Origin: DATJHM01 sp963777355
GTDB taxonomy: Bacteria > Chloroflexota > Ktedonobacteria > Ktedonobacterales > Ktedonobacteraceae
Length of the DNA: 64,000 bases
Direction of reading: 5' to 3'
NCBI GenBank assembly: GCA_963777355.1
Contig: CAVZQK010000080.1
Location: forward strand, 186,001-250,000
Part shown: piece by piece, positions 28,133 to 38,056 of the stretch
Layout: every line of letters begins with the position of its first letter
How positions within the stretch are numbered: position 1 is the first letter of the stretch
The notes under the pieces: generated by a model
The model's input: only the letters and a program-made list of their open reading frames with translations
Told to the model about the DNA's origin: nothing
The model's database searches: none
Made by a program: the position numbers and the translations under genes

Positions 28133-29663
28133 ATGTTTCAGTCGAGTATTCTCTCGATCCTCATTTTCCTGCCATTGCTTGGCTCTCTGGTCTTGCTGCT
28201 TCTGCCTCGTACTAGTACGAACGTAGTGCGCTGGACCGCCTTTGGCTTTGCGGCCCTGGATCTGGTGTTGGCTCTGATCCTGCTTCTGCTCTATGCCCAG
28301 ACTGCCCCCAGTGTCTTCAATATCTCTCCTTTTCTGGAGCGGGTGGATTGGATTCCTGCCCTGGGTATTAGCTATAGCCTGGATGTCGATGGCATTAGCC
28401 TGCTTCTCGTTGTGCTGACGACGCTTTTGACCTTGATCTGTATCGCGGCTTCGTTCCGCCTGGACCGCAAGATCAATAATTATATGGCCTTTATGCTCCT
28501 CTTAGAAGCTGGTATGCTTGGTGTCTTTCTGGCAAGCAATCTGTTTCTGTTCTACATTTTCTGGGAGCTGATGCTGATTCCGGCCTATTTCCTGGTCGGA
28601 TCTTATGGCGGCGAACGCCGCATCTATGCCGCTCTTAAATTTGTGATTTTTACCTCGGTTGGTAGCCTGCTGATGCTGGCGGGGATTATCGGTCTGAGCT
28701 ATTATGCCAGGGTCGGCAATGTCTATTCTCTGAATATAGACACTCTCCGCACTGTGACAACCCATCTGGACCCGAACGTTCAGCTCTGGCTCTTCCTGGC
28801 TTTTGCTGCTGCCTTCGCGGTGAAGGTTCCACTCTTTCCTTTCCATAGCTGGCTTCCAGATGCTTATACCCAGGCTCCCGCTCCGGTGACGGCCCTGCTG
28901 GCTGGAGCGATGGCGAAGACCGGTGCCTACGGGTTTCTGCGCATCTGTCTCCCGCTCTTCCCTCAGGCCGCTCAGACGCTGGCTCCGCTCTTCAATATTC
29001 TCGCCGTTGTCGGCATTCTCTATTGTGCTATACTCTGCTCTGGTGCAGACCGATATGAAGCGCCTGCTTGCCTATTCGAGTATCAGCCATCTGGGTGTGA
29101 TTATGCTCGGTATCTTCGCTTTCAGCCGCCAGGGGGCCATCGGCTCGGTCTTGCAGATGGTGAATCACGGCATTACAATTGCCGCTCTCTTTCTTATCGC
29201 TGACCTGATTGAGCAGCGTACGGGTACCCGCAACCTGAACGATTTCGGTGGTCTGGCACGAAAGATGCCGATTCTGGCAACGTTGACTCTGATTGCCTCT
29301 CTCTCCTCGCTCGGTCTGCCTGGCCTGAATAGTTTTGCTGGCGAGTTTCTCGCGCTGCTCGGTGCCTTCAGAGCAAACGCGACGTTCGGTGTTCTGGGTA
29401 CTCTGGTGGTTATTCCTGCCGCGTGGTATATGCTGCGCTTCTTCCAGGGCCTGATGCATGGTCCGCTGCAAACCGAGGGTACGGTAGGGGCGCTGGTGCG
29501 CAAGAATACTCTCCGCGATATCGCTCTGGGCGATTTCCTGGTGCTTTTGCCGCTCTTGATCCTGATTTTCTATATTGGCTTGCATCCCGCGCCTCTCACT
29601 TCTCTGCTTGATGGTACGGTGACGAATGTGATGCAGACGTTCGGCAATGCGTTTTTGAAGTAA
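28133..29663 (+). pseudogene. nuoM: NADH-quinone oxidoreductase subunit M, with a single-base frameshift
   Basis: Two frames give a complete NuoM of about 509 residues. The first runs from ATG 28133 through FYIFWELMLIPAYFLVGSYGG and PFHSWLPDAYTQAPAPVTALLAG to VVGILYCA near 29028. The second continues at once with YSALVQTDMKRLLAYSSISHLG and runs to a normal end at 29663. One surplus base at 29026-29032 (GTGCTATACTC) explains the break. All thirteen other nuo genes are intact, and this subunit is needed for proton pumping. The shift is therefore best read as a sequence error or very recent mutation. The annotation type reflects the sequence as given. Confidence 0.9.
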
Positions 29664-29696
29664 TTGAATTAATCCGTGTACGACGAGGTATTTTTT

Positions 29697-31403
29697 ATGA
29701 TAACGTTTCATTTTTCGGTGACCTCGGCGGACTGGCTAGGAATTATGCCTGAGCTCGTTTTGGTGGGCCTGACGCTGATTCTGATGCTGGTGGAACTTGT
29801 GTTGCCGCATGATGGACCTCGGACGAAGTATTCAGGCCCCAAAAATTATGTGGTCTTACCTCTCCTTGCTCTGCTCGGCATCCTGGGTGCGTTTGCCGCG
29901 ACGATTACGCTCTTCCTGGTCGATCATTCCGCCTCAATCTTTAATCAGATGCTTGGCGCTGATAACGTGACGCTCTACGCTTACCTGATTATTCTTACTG
30001 CCGCTGGACTCGGCGTTCTACTTTCTCCTGCCTATCTCAAACGCCTGGAGCTGGTTCATCAGGGCGAGTATTACGCTCTCTTGCTCCTCTCAACGACGGG
30101 TATGCTGATTATGGCGGCGGCTACTAATTTTATTATGATCTTTCTCGGTCTTGAGGCGCTCTCTCTCGCCCTCTATATCCTTTGCGCCTTCGTGGCCCGC
30201 CGTAAAGCCTCGCAAGAGTCTGGCATGAAGTATTTCCTGCTTAGCTCGTTTGCTTCGGCCTTCCTGCTCTACGGTATTGCTTTCACCTATGGCGCTACCG
30301 GCAATACTTCATTTGTAGGTATCAATCGTTTCTTGCACGCGCCCCAGTTCGCGGTCTTCCATAATGGCTTCGCCGCCAGTCCAACTTTGCTTCTTATCGC
30401 TCTGGGACTGCTCACCGTGGGCTTTGCCTTCAAAATCTCGGCGGTCCCTTTCCAGACCTGGACTCCCGATGTCTACCAGGGTGCTCCCGCTCCGATTACT
30501 GCTTTTATGTCCGTTGGCACGAAGGTTGCGGCCCTGGTTGCCTTTGCCCGCGTCTTTGATGTCGCCTTCGCCCCTTTGCAATCCGACTGGATGCCTGCAA
30601 TCTGGGCCCTGGCTGTTATCACGATTATCGGTGGCAATCTCCTGGCTATTGTACAAAGCAACGCTAAACGCCTGCTCGCCTACTCCAGCGTTGCCCACGC
30701 TGGCTACCTGCTCATCGGCGTTGTCGTTGGTGGCGCTGCTGGCATTGCCGGTATTCTCTTCTACCTGTTTTGTTATGCCTTCCTGAATCTGGGAGCCTTT
30801 GGGGTTATTACCTTATTGGAGCAGCTCGATAATTCGGGGAGCAGCGCTGAAGATCTACGCGGTCTCTGGTATCGCCGCCCACTTCTGGCTGGCTTGCTGG
30901 CCTTCTTCCTGCTCGGTCTGGCCGGCTTCCCACCAATGGCTGGCTTCGCCGCCAAGTACGCGATCTTCTTTGTTGCCTTACAGGGCGGCCATCCCGAACT
31001 CTTGATCATCGGCGTGCTTGCCAGTATCCTGGGAATGTACTACTATCTCCGGATCATTGCAACGATGTTTATGGAGCAACAGGGTGCCGTCCAGCTTGAA
31101 ACCACAACTGGAACAGGCGAACTCAGAACCTCTGAGCCTTCCCGTCCGGCAACTCGTACAACAACCGATGCGCTGAGCCGTGGTGGCGCAGCCGTTGCTG
31201 TGAAGGCTCCAACGGGAAAACTCGCCCGGCCTGCTACAACTGTCTCGCAGAATCTCGTTGCCGAACCCGTCGCTGGTCGCCTTATCTGGTTCTCCTGGAT
31301 CGCCCTGACCCTCGCCACCCTCGGCACCCTGGCTATGGGTACCGTGCTTCCCTTCTGGCTCTATAACCTGGCAGTCCAGGCCGCCAGTTCCATTATCCAC
31401 TAA
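29697..31403 (+). CDS. nuoN: NADH-quinone oxidoreductase subunit N
   Basis: 568 residues, antiporter-like. Signatures are FQTWTPDVYQGAPAPITAFMSVGTK and AKRLLAYSSVAHAGYLL. The ATG at 29697 has GAGGT seven bases before it; an in-frame GTG seven codons upstream is less likely. A Ser/Thr/Ala-rich insert of about 75 residues precedes the last membrane helix and is unusual for NuoN. It is the last gene of the operon, with two strong hairpins downstream. Confidence 0.95.
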   Translation: MITFHFSVTSADWLGIMPELVLVGLTLILMLVELVLPHDGPRTKYSGPKNYVVLPLLALLGILGAFAATITLFLVDHSASIFNQMLGADNVTLYAYLIILTAAGLGVLLSPAYLKRLELVHQGEYYALLLLSTTGMLIMAAATNFIMIFLGLEALSLALYILCAFVARRKASQESGMKYFLLSSFASAFLLYGIAFTYGATGNTSFVGINRFLHAPQFAVFHNGFAASPTLLLIALGLLTVGFAFKISAVPFQTWTPDVYQGAPAPITAFMSVGTKVAALVAFARVFDVAFAPLQSDWMPAIWALAVITIIGGNLLAIVQSNAKRLLAYSSVAHAGYLLIGVVVGGAAGIAGILFYLFCYAFLNLGAFGVITLLEQLDNSGSSAEDLRGLWYRRPLLAGLLAFFLLGLAGFPPMAGFAAKYAIFFVALQGGHPELLIIGVLASILGMYYYLRIIATMFMEQQGAVQLETTTGTGELRTSEPSRPATRTTTDALSRGGAAVAVKAPTGKLARPATTVSQNLVAEPVAGRLIWFSWIALTLATLGTLAMGTVLPFWLYNLAVQAASSIIH

Positions 31404-31423
31404 TCCCTGAACAAAGATCATTT

Positions 31424-31496
31424 ATATGGACCAACCCTTCCCAATTTGGGAAAAGTTGGTCCATATAGCCCTTTCCCTCATTGATGGAGAAAGGGC
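31424..31496 (+). terminator. Double hairpin ending the nuo operon
   Basis: First stem ATATGGACCAAC / GTTGGTCCATAT (31424-31466), with nested TTCCC/GGGAA inside. Second stem GCCCTTTC / GAAAGGGC (31468-31496), followed by TGTCGTTTTG. It may also end the converging GH4 transcript. Confidence 0.85.
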
Positions 31497-31529
31497 TGTC
31501 GTTTTGCTCAGCTGCATCTATGCTCTATA

Positions 31530-33083
31530 TTATGAGATCTTCGTCATTTTTCCCTTATCGGTTGCGCTGGCATTAGCTTGCGCCTCAGCCCTGTTGTTCG
31601 CCATCTCCTCAACGGTCTTGACATGCAAACGGGCCGCACCCTCGGTCTCAATGGTCTTTACCCGTGTTCCATGCTTCACCGCATTCTCCAATCTTTGCTT
31701 TGCCGCCGGTATCGCTTCCTGGTATTGCGGCAACCATTGGGCCTGCGCAATCAACATCTCATCTGTCATCTGCCACACTTCTTCGGGATTACAGACCGCT
31801 CCCACAAGTGGATCATGCAACATGGCCTGCTTGAGCAGGGTTACGTTCCCACTTACCGCCGCCTCCATCCCCATCTCCTGCACGCGTACGCTCGCCGAGC
31901 ACGTCGCGGCACATGCCATTGGCAAGTCTCCAATCACTGGCATGTTGATCCCGTTTTTGTCTACATAGCCGGGAATCTCAATTACACAGCCATTCGGCAA
32001 GTTGGTGATGTGATTCTGGTTGACTATATTGAAGTGTCCCCGGTAGGTACGCCCGGTCTCCAGGGCTTCAATAATGTACGAACCATGCTCTTCGCTGCGT
32101 TTCCGCATGCTAATCGGCTGAAGTTCCTCTTTTAGCCAGTTGGGGAAATCGGTCTCAAACCAGTTTCGCCCCTCTGTACACACACGCAGGTACCCGCCTG
32201 TCTCGCCGTTGATCCAGCTCGATAGATCGATCCATTGCGGAATCTCGGCGCTCCGTTTGCGGTACCAGGGAAGGTATTCGCTGAGATGTCCGTTGGACTC
32301 GGTACTGTAATAGCCGAAACGACGCAAGACATCGATACGCACTTTTTCGGTCTGGCGGTACGTCGGATTCTCCTCAAAAAGTTCCAGCATATGGGGAATC
32401 ATGTCCATTCCTCGCCACTGTACTTTGATAAACCAGGTCTGATGGTTGATCCCGGCTGCAATGATGTCTACATCGCGCCGATGCAACTGCGCATTTTCTT
32501 CGAGTAGACCTTCTTTCTTGGCCCAGCGCTCGATGCAATTTACGATCTGCCAGTGCGCTCCCTGTACTCCATGACAAAGACCTATCGTCTGTACTCCGCC
32601 GTATTTGTTGCAGGCCCAGACGTTCATTGCCATTGGATTGGAGTAGTTGAGGAAGAGTGCTCCCGGTTTTGCTACTTCTCGAATGTCCTGACAGAAGTCT
32701 AGCAGCGCCGGAATGGTACGTTGGGCATACATGAGCCCGCCCGCGCACAGTGTATCTCCCACACATTGATCAACCCCGTATTTTAAGGGTATGTCGATAT
32801 CTGTCTGAAATGCCGCCAGACCCCCCTGGCGGATGGTGCTTATAATATAATCGCTGTCTGCAATTGCCGCACGCCGATCAGTGGTTGCACTGATTGTCGC
32901 CGGTAGATGGCTGGCTGTGATCTCTCTCTGGCACAGCTGCGCTACCATGTCCAGATTCTGTGCGGAAATATCTGTGAACGCAAAGTGGGTATCGGCCAGT
33001 TCCGGCACTGAGAGAATGTCTCGCAATAATGTCCGTGTAAAACCTATTGAACCAGCCCCGATCATCGCAATTTTGATAGTCAC
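31530..33083 (-). CDS. Glycoside hydrolase family 4 (alpha-glucosidase/alpha-galactosidase type)
   Basis: 517 residues. The NAD-binding start is IAMIGAGSIGFTRTLLRDIL. GDTLCAGGLMYAQRTIP, YSNPMAMNVWACN, GLCHGVQGAHWQ and GINHQTWFIKV are the GH4 motifs, including the Cys and His that bind the catalytic manganese. GH4 enzymes cleave glycosides by an NAD-dependent redox mechanism in the cytoplasm. The protein is longer than usual (about 430-470) because of a C-terminal extension rich in Ala and Glu. Last gene of the sugar ABC operon, 22 bp after the permease, so it presumably cleaves the imported sugar. The sugar could be melibiose-, maltose- or galacturonide-like. Confidence 0.88.
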   Translation of the reverse strand: MTIKIAMIGAGSIGFTRTLLRDILSVPELADTHFAFTDISAQNLDMVAQLCQREITASHLPATISATTDRRAAIADSDYIISTIRQGGLAAFQTDIDIPLKYGVDQCVGDTLCAGGLMYAQRTIPALLDFCQDIREVAKPGALFLNYSNPMAMNVWACNKYGGVQTIGLCHGVQGAHWQIVNCIERWAKKEGLLEENAQLHRRDVDIIAAGINHQTWFIKVQWRGMDMIPHMLELFEENPTYRQTEKVRIDVLRRFGYYSTESNGHLSEYLPWYRKRSAEIPQWIDLSSWINGETGGYLRVCTEGRNWFETDFPNWLKEELQPISMRKRSEEHGSYIIEALETGRTYRGHFNIVNQNHITNLPNGCVIEIPGYVDKNGINMPVIGDLPMACAATCSASVRVQEMGMEAAVSGNVTLLKQAMLHDPLVGAVCNPEEVWQMTDEMLIAQAQWLPQYQEAIPAAKQRLENAVKHGTRVKTIETEGAARLHVKTVEEMANNRAEAQANASATDKGKMTKIS

Positions 33084-33105
33084 CTGCTAATCTCCTTTAA
33101 ATATT

Positions 33106-34020
33106 TTATCCCTTCAGCGATCCTGCCATAAGCCCTTCTACGATCTGCTTCTGGAAGATCAGTGTGATGATAAAGATTGGGGCAATGACAATTATGCCCA
33201 TTGCCGCCTCATTTCCCCATGCCACTGTCTGGTATTGTGGATTCACCGCCGCCTGGGTGATTCCCAGTGTAAGTGTGGCCGAGGCCGGTGATCGACTGAA
33301 GATGAGGGGGAAGAAGAATTCTTGCCAACTTGCTACCAGGTTGATGAGAAATAGTGTTGCTATCGATGGACGTAGTACGGGTACGATGACATGCCACAAT
33401 GTCCCCGCAAAGTTGGCTCCGTCAATCTGGGCCGCTTCTTCTAACTCTATCGGTATCTGTCGCACAAACGAGGTCATGATCCATACGCTGGTGGGAATTA
33501 GAAAGCTTACCAGGAGAATGACCAGCCCCTGGATAGAGTCTAGCAGCGAAAGATTTTCAAACAATTGGAACAATGGAATGATTGTCGCAATCGCCGGCAG
33601 ATAGCCGGAAATTAATAAAATGAGAAAGAGTAGGTTGCTTCCAGGGAAGGCGATTCGTGCAAATGCGTAGGCCGCTAGCAACGATACTATAACCGAAAAG
33701 CTGGCCGAGAGCACCGCCAGGATCGTGCTATTCACAAATTGTTGATTTAGGGGCACAACCTCCGCTACTGTCTGGAAATTTATAAGCGATGGATGTAATG
33801 GGATATAGTTGAGTGGCGTCGTGAATAGCTCGGTAATCGGTGTGAATGCTGATAAAATAATCCAATAGATTGGCATTAATGTTATCAGCAAGAATAAGAA
33901 GACCCCAATGTATAGCCCGATTTTCAAGACTGTTTTGCGTGCAAAGTGAAACCGCTCCTGACCAGTATGTACGCTGGAAGCCCGGCTTGCCTGTGGAGGG
34001 TTTACCTGGGTGGTTGCCAT
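33106..34020 (-). CDS. Sugar ABC transporter permease (MalG type)
   Basis: 304 residues with six membrane helices. The EAA loop that contacts the ATPase reads EEAAQIDGANFAGTLWHVIVP. N-terminal about 30 residues are polar and cytoplasmic. CUT1-family partner of the permease upstream; the genes are 17 bp apart. No ATPase gene is present nearby, so a shared MsmK/MalK-type ATPase encoded elsewhere probably energises the transporter. Confidence 0.9.
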   Translation of the reverse strand: MATTQVNPPQASRASSVHTGQERFHFARKTVLKIGLYIGVFLFLLITLMPIYWIILSAFTPITELFTTPLNYIPLHPSLINFQTVAEVVPLNQQFVNSTILAVLSASFSVIVSLLAAYAFARIAFPGSNLLFLILLISGYLPAIATIIPLFQLFENLSLLDSIQGLVILLVSFLIPTSVWIMTSFVRQIPIELEEAAQIDGANFAGTLWHVIVPVLRPSIATLFLINLVASWQEFFFPLIFSRSPASATLTLGITQAAVNPQYQTVAWGNEAAMGIIVIAPIFIITLIFQKQIVEGLMAGSLKG

Positions 34021-34037
34021 TATGTTGCTACCTCCTT

Positions 34038-34967
34038 TTATAAGGCGCGTTCACTTCGACGCATAAATAAGAAGAAGATTAAACTCAATACGACGACTAT
34101 CAAGAAGGCGAAAACGGCTACCGCAGAACCATATCCGTAGTATAAGCCGGTGAATGCCAGTTGATAGATCTGGTATGAGAGCAGGGTTGTTGCGTTTCCT
34201 GGCCCTCCCTGCGTTAGACCGTATACAAGATCAAAGGTTAATACACGCGCTGTCGAGACAAAGATGAGCAGGGTGAAGATGAGTGGCGCTAACATGGGCA
34301 GGATTATCACACGGAAGGTATGCCATGCCGAAGATCCATCGACTTTCGCCGCTTCATAGAGTTCGCGTGGAATATTCTGCAAGCCTGCCAGCAGAATGAT
34401 CGATGCCCACGGCGCGTTCTTCCATACGTCGAGCAGAATGACTACAATACGCGCCAGGTTGGGATCTGCTAGCCAGATAGGCCGGAATGGCAGTATCCGG
34501 AAGATGAGGTCATCAATCATGCCGTACTGGCTATTGAACATCCATTGTGAGGCAGTGGCTATGACAATCGCTGGCATGGCCCACGGCAATAGGTTGACGG
34601 CCCGCACTAGCCCACGCCCACGAAAAGGATGGTTGAGCAGCAATGCAATCCCTAGCGCGTAGATCATCTGGATCACTGTGGACGCTAGTGTGAATAGAAA
34701 GGTGAATGAGAGTGACTGGAGCACTGGCGGATCATGGAAGATACGCACGAAGTTGTCAAGCCCAATAAAGCGTGGCACACCTGCAAGTGGACTGGTATTC
34801 GTGAAACTTTGATAGATTGTGGTCAGAAATGGGTAGATGGCTACTGCCAGACGCCAGATGACCGCCGGAGCTACTAAAAGATAGGCCAGCAGGAGAAGGC
34901 GACGACGGCGGCGACGTGTTCCTACAGCAACAGTGGCTGTAGGAACCTGCGTGGTTCCTACATACAT
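34038..34967 (-). CDS. Sugar ABC transporter permease (MalF type)
   Basis: 309 residues, six membrane helices, EAA loop LYEAAKVDGSSAWHTFRVIILP. The ATG at 34967 follows GAGGATTGCT. Codons 3-17 (VGTTQVPTATVAVGT) are encoded by a palindromic repeat (34918-34961), then a run of arginines leads into the first helix. The N-terminal extension is therefore probably repeat-derived and not needed for function. It lies between the binding protein and the MalG-type permease. Confidence 0.9.
   Translation of the reverse strand: MYVGTTQVPTATVAVGTRRRRRRLLLLAYLLVAPAVIWRLAVAIYPFLTTIYQSFTNTSPLAGVPRFIGLDNFVRIFHDPPVLQSLSFTFLFTLASTVIQMIYALGIALLLNHPFRGRGLVRAVNLLPWAMPAIVIATASQWMFNSQYGMIDDLIFRILPFRPIWLADPNLARIVVILLDVWKNAPWASIILLAGLQNIPRELYEAAKVDGSSAWHTFRVIILPMLAPLIFTLLIFVSTARVLTFDLVYGLTQGGPGNATTLLSYQIYQLAFTGLYYGYGSAVAVFAFLIVVVLSLIFFLFMRRSERAL
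34918..34961. repeat. Three-arm palindrome at the 5' end of the permease gene
   Basis: GTTCCTACAG (34918-34927) pairs perfectly with CTGTAGGAAC (34937-34946). Overlapping part of the same middle arm, GTAGGAACC (34939-34947) pairs perfectly with GGTTCCTAC (34953-34961). The two stems exclude each other, and the whole lies within the first 17 codons. Confidence 0.85.
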
Positions 34968-35006
34968 AGCAATCCTCTCTTCTAGATAATACTCATCGTC
35001 GGCATC

Positions 35007-36327
35007 TTATCCTTGCATTGCCTGGTCAACAGCCTGCTGCCCCTGGCTGGCTGCTGTGTTGAGATCAATCTGGTTGTTCAGGTATTTGTTGACTACTTGC
35101 TCAAAAGCATCTGAGACGCGCTGCGCATGCGCTGTAATAGGCCGATAATGCAGTGGTACATTCTGTACATAATCTGCCACATATGGCGTCTGTATCAAGG
35201 CTTTCTGAACCTCTGGATTGGTCAGCGCAGCGGTGCGGGAAGGAGTTTGATCCGGTCTTTGCCAGGATAATCTCTGAATCAAGCGAGCTGGCATATTCGA
35301 TAAACTTTGCCGCCATTGCCTGGTTCTTGGAGTATTTGTTAATTGCCCAGCCCCAGTTGGCGATGATTGTCCCGTTGTTCTGCGGACCCTTCGGTGGATG
35401 TGCTACTCCCAATGTGTAGTTCTTTGCTACTGTCGGAAAGATGTCTGTGCTCGCATAGAGTCCATCCCAGCAGATCCACATGGCGACTTTTCCATTCTCA
35501 AAGCTGGTCTGTATCGAGGTGTAATCTGCTGTTACTGCATCGGGCGGTACGATTTTCTGGACGTGAATCAGGTCGTGGATGAACTGAAGCGCTTCTTTCC
35601 CTTCCGGTGTGTTCATGTGCAGTGGATCAGATCCTGCCTGCCCCATCCAATAACACATTTCGTTGAAAAGCTCGGTGTTCCCGTTCTTCCCTGCAATGCT
35701 CAGACCGTATACGCCATTTTTTGTGAGCTTTTGCCCCGCCTGCACTAGCTCGTCCCATGTGGTTGGTACGCTGATGTTTGCTTTATCAAAGAGATCTTTG
35801 CGATAGAAGAAAATGACGGTGCCGAGGTTTGCTGGCAGACGATATTTATGACCATTATATGTGCTCAGGTTGAGCTGCGCAGGTGCAATCGAGGAAAAGC
35901 TCTCCGCTGATATGGCGGACTCTAGCGGGGCAAGCCAACCTGCATTGCTGAAGGTGGCGGTCATGAAGTCATCCAGCCAGAGCACATCCAGACCAGTGTA
36001 ACCAGAAGAGAGGTAGGTGGTCATTTTTTGTACGTCATCACCGAAGACCTGGGGTAATTGAAAATAATTTACTTTGACGTTGTTTTTCTTTGAGAATCCA
36101 TCGAAGACTTGCTGTAGATACTGGGGAGGCGTTACATTTGTCCAATAAACAACGGTGAGCTGGTTAGAACCACCTGAACCACTGCCTCCACTACTACTCC
36201 CTCCACACGCGGTGAGAATCTCTGGTAGTGCAAGCCCTGCTCCCAGCGCTACTGCTCCTCGCCCTGCTTGTTGGAGCATTTCTCTTCTACTCATGCTGTC
36301 TGATATGCTATCCGTAGGTTTCGCCAT
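35007..36327 (-). pseudogene. Sugar ABC transporter solute-binding lipoprotein, with a single-base frameshift
   Basis: A combined product of about 439 residues, family 1 extracellular solute-binding protein. The N-terminus has a twin-arginine-type SRREML followed by a lipobox LTACGG and a Gly/Ser linker. The main frame is normal up to LAKTGSNS. Near 35241-35246 one surplus base throws it out of frame, and the correct end (PSRTAALTNPEVQKALIQTPYV to DQAMQG, stop 35007) is in the next frame. GSxPSRxAAL is the usual C-terminal motif of these proteins. It heads the operon with the two permeases and the GH4 gene; AAGGAGATG lies before the ATG. Confidence 0.85.
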
Positions 36328-36716
36328 CTCTTCATCTCCTTTGAATGAATGAAATAAGTGATACCCGCTACCTCTAATTTGTTGCTATCCTTTTGTAAAG
36401 ACTTTGAGCAACGTAGCTCTAACCATGCAAATCTACTACCAACTGTGATGACGAATGCTTGCAAAACTCCTTACTTCTACGAAATCTTTTAAAGAACGAT
36501 GTAACATCCTCTGCAAAAACTTGATAAAACACCTTTGTAAGAACAATTGTAACCATAGGAATGATATATGTCAATATTTTGAAACGCTGTAGAAGCGTTT
36601 TCTTGCTGAAAGGCCTGTTTTTCCTCTTTCTTAACTCACCCTATCTAGAAAATAATTGCAAAATACTTGTTTTCTCCTCTTGAGCTTATCCTGAAAAGTA
36701 GCTACTGCTCAGCTTT

Positions 36717-36760
36717 TGCATGCGGGAAGATGTTACACGTGTAACATCTTCCCGCATGCA
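36717..36760. promoter_or_regulatory. Perfect 44-bp palindrome, probable LacI-type operator
   Basis: Two 22-base arms with no spacer, zero mismatches. The centre TGTTACACGTGTAACA has the even, CG-centred symmetry of LacI-family operators. The outer arms continue GATG/CATC and TGCATGCGGGAA. The length is well beyond a usual 14-20 bp operator, so it could also fold into a hairpin in RNA or extrude as a cruciform. Confidence 0.75.
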
Positions 36761-36796
36761 TCTCCCTGTGGCGCGTCTCCTTTCTTTGCTCTATTC

Positions 36797-36825
36797 TTGA
36801 CAAACTCAGCCCTCTATGCGATAGT
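36797..36825 (+). promoter_or_regulatory. Promoter of the LacI-family gene
   Basis: TTGACA, 17 bases, GATAGT, 74 bases before the chosen ATG. It lies 36 bp downstream of the palindrome. Confidence 0.5.
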
Positions 36826-36898
36826 GTTTATCACTCTGTTACATTTTTTTCATGTAATGATAGTAGTTATAGTAGTATGTCGAGAGAGCGGACTGTCT

Positions 36899-37954
36899 AT
36901 GGCCACAAGCGAACAAGTTGCACGATTAGCTGGCGTTTCGCGTGCAACTGTCTCACGCGTTCTCAATGGCTCTGCCCAGGTGAGCGAAGAAACAAAAAAA
37001 CGCATTTATGCCGCTGTGGCTACTCTTGGCTATGGCAGCAATTCCCTCTTGCGTGCTGCCCCTTTAGCTCGCTCTCACCTGCTCGCTCTGGCTCTATTTG
37101 GCAGCGAGAATGGCCTTAATCTCACTCAGTTGACGGAAACACAATGTTATTTCTATCTTGAGCTACTCCGCTTCGTGGAACAGGAGGTGGCGAAAGAACA
37201 TTATGATCTTTTTCTGCCAACTCATCCCTATAATACGCTGAACTTTCAGGATGATCCCGAAATAAGCTATATCTTGGCTCTCCAGGCCAAACACGTCGAA
37301 GGTGTGATTACTCTGGCTCTCCGGGCAGACGATTCTCGCATTCAGGCTCTCTGCCGCTCTTCTGTTCCTTCTGTCTTTATTGATAGTTTCTTTCAGGGAA
37401 ATAATGCTACTTATGTGAAGTCGGATTATAGCGATGGCGCTCGCCAGGCTACTGAGCATCTTTTGCACCTGGGCCATAAACGTATCGCTGTTTTCCCAGG
37501 CGATTTTTTAAGCGCAACTGGCATGGAACGCCTTATGGGCTATCATCAAGCAATGGCTCGCGCTGGCCTGGTTATCGATCCTCAACTTATACGCCAGACT
37601 GGCTGGGAAAGAAAAGAGGCTTACCAGGAAGCTATGCTTTTGCTCCATGAGCGCCGCGATTTTACGGCAATTGTGGCTAGTAGTGATATGCTTGCCTTTG
37701 GTGTCCTTAAAGCTCTGCACAAACTGCATATTCGCGTGCCGGAAGAGGTCTCTCTGATTGGCTTTGATGATATCGATCTGAGCCAGGAATCTGATCCGCC
37801 TCTTACTACTGTTCGCCAGGATAAAGAAGCTATTAGTAAGGCTGCCATCGCTGCTCTTTTTCAATGCATCCGAGGCGATGGCGTCTCCGTCCCGGTGATT
37901 GTCCCTACCCACTTAATTGTACGGGCCTCTACTGGTCCTGCTCCCAATAAGTAA
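36899..37954 (+). CDS. LacI-family transcriptional regulator
   Basis: 351 residues. It starts at ATG 36899 with the standard LacI HTH and hinge: EQVARLAGVSRATVSRVLNG. The periplasmic-binding-protein-like sensor domain follows, with HLGHKRIAVFPGD, and ends with the typical VSLIGFDDIDLSQESDPPLTTV. Longer in-frame starts upstream are rejected because they would translate the palindrome and promoter. The Shine-Dalgarno is weak. It is divergent from the sugar ABC/GH4 operon and most likely represses it until the sugar or a derivative is bound. Confidence 0.9.
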   Translation: MATSEQVARLAGVSRATVSRVLNGSAQVSEETKKRIYAAVATLGYGSNSLLRAAPLARSHLLALALFGSENGLNLTQLTETQCYFYLELLRFVEQEVAKEHYDLFLPTHPYNTLNFQDDPEISYILALQAKHVEGVITLALRADDSRIQALCRSSVPSVFIDSFFQGNNATYVKSDYSDGARQATEHLLHLGHKRIAVFPGDFLSATGMERLMGYHQAMARAGLVIDPQLIRQTGWERKEAYQEAMLLLHERRDFTAIVASSDMLAFGVLKALHKLHIRVPEEVSLIGFDDIDLSQESDPPLTTVRQDKEAISKAAIAALFQCIRGDGVSVPVIVPTHLIVRASTGPAPNK

Positions 37955-38056
37955 TCTCTTTTCTTGCGCCCACGTTTTCCTCATAGAACTCTATTGGTAC
38001 ATTTGCTATCATATACTAAGTTTTGTATGATTATTTTAAGATAGAAGGAATGAGCG

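Larger units (their letters stand above)
36328..36898. promoter_or_regulatory. Divergent control region between the sugar operon and the LacI gene
   Basis: About 570 bp without a supported gene. It contains the 44-bp perfect palindrome (36717-36760) and a partial site GATGTAACATC at 36499-36509, which shares GTAACATC with the palindrome and lies on the sugar-operon side. It also holds the LacI-gene promoter near 36797-36825. The arrangement suggests that the LacI protein controls both directions. Confidence 0.6.

Noticed and set aside
36716..36898. 61-codon N-terminal extension of the LacI protein
   Set aside because: It would translate the operator palindrome and the promoter; the HTH must start near residue 3.
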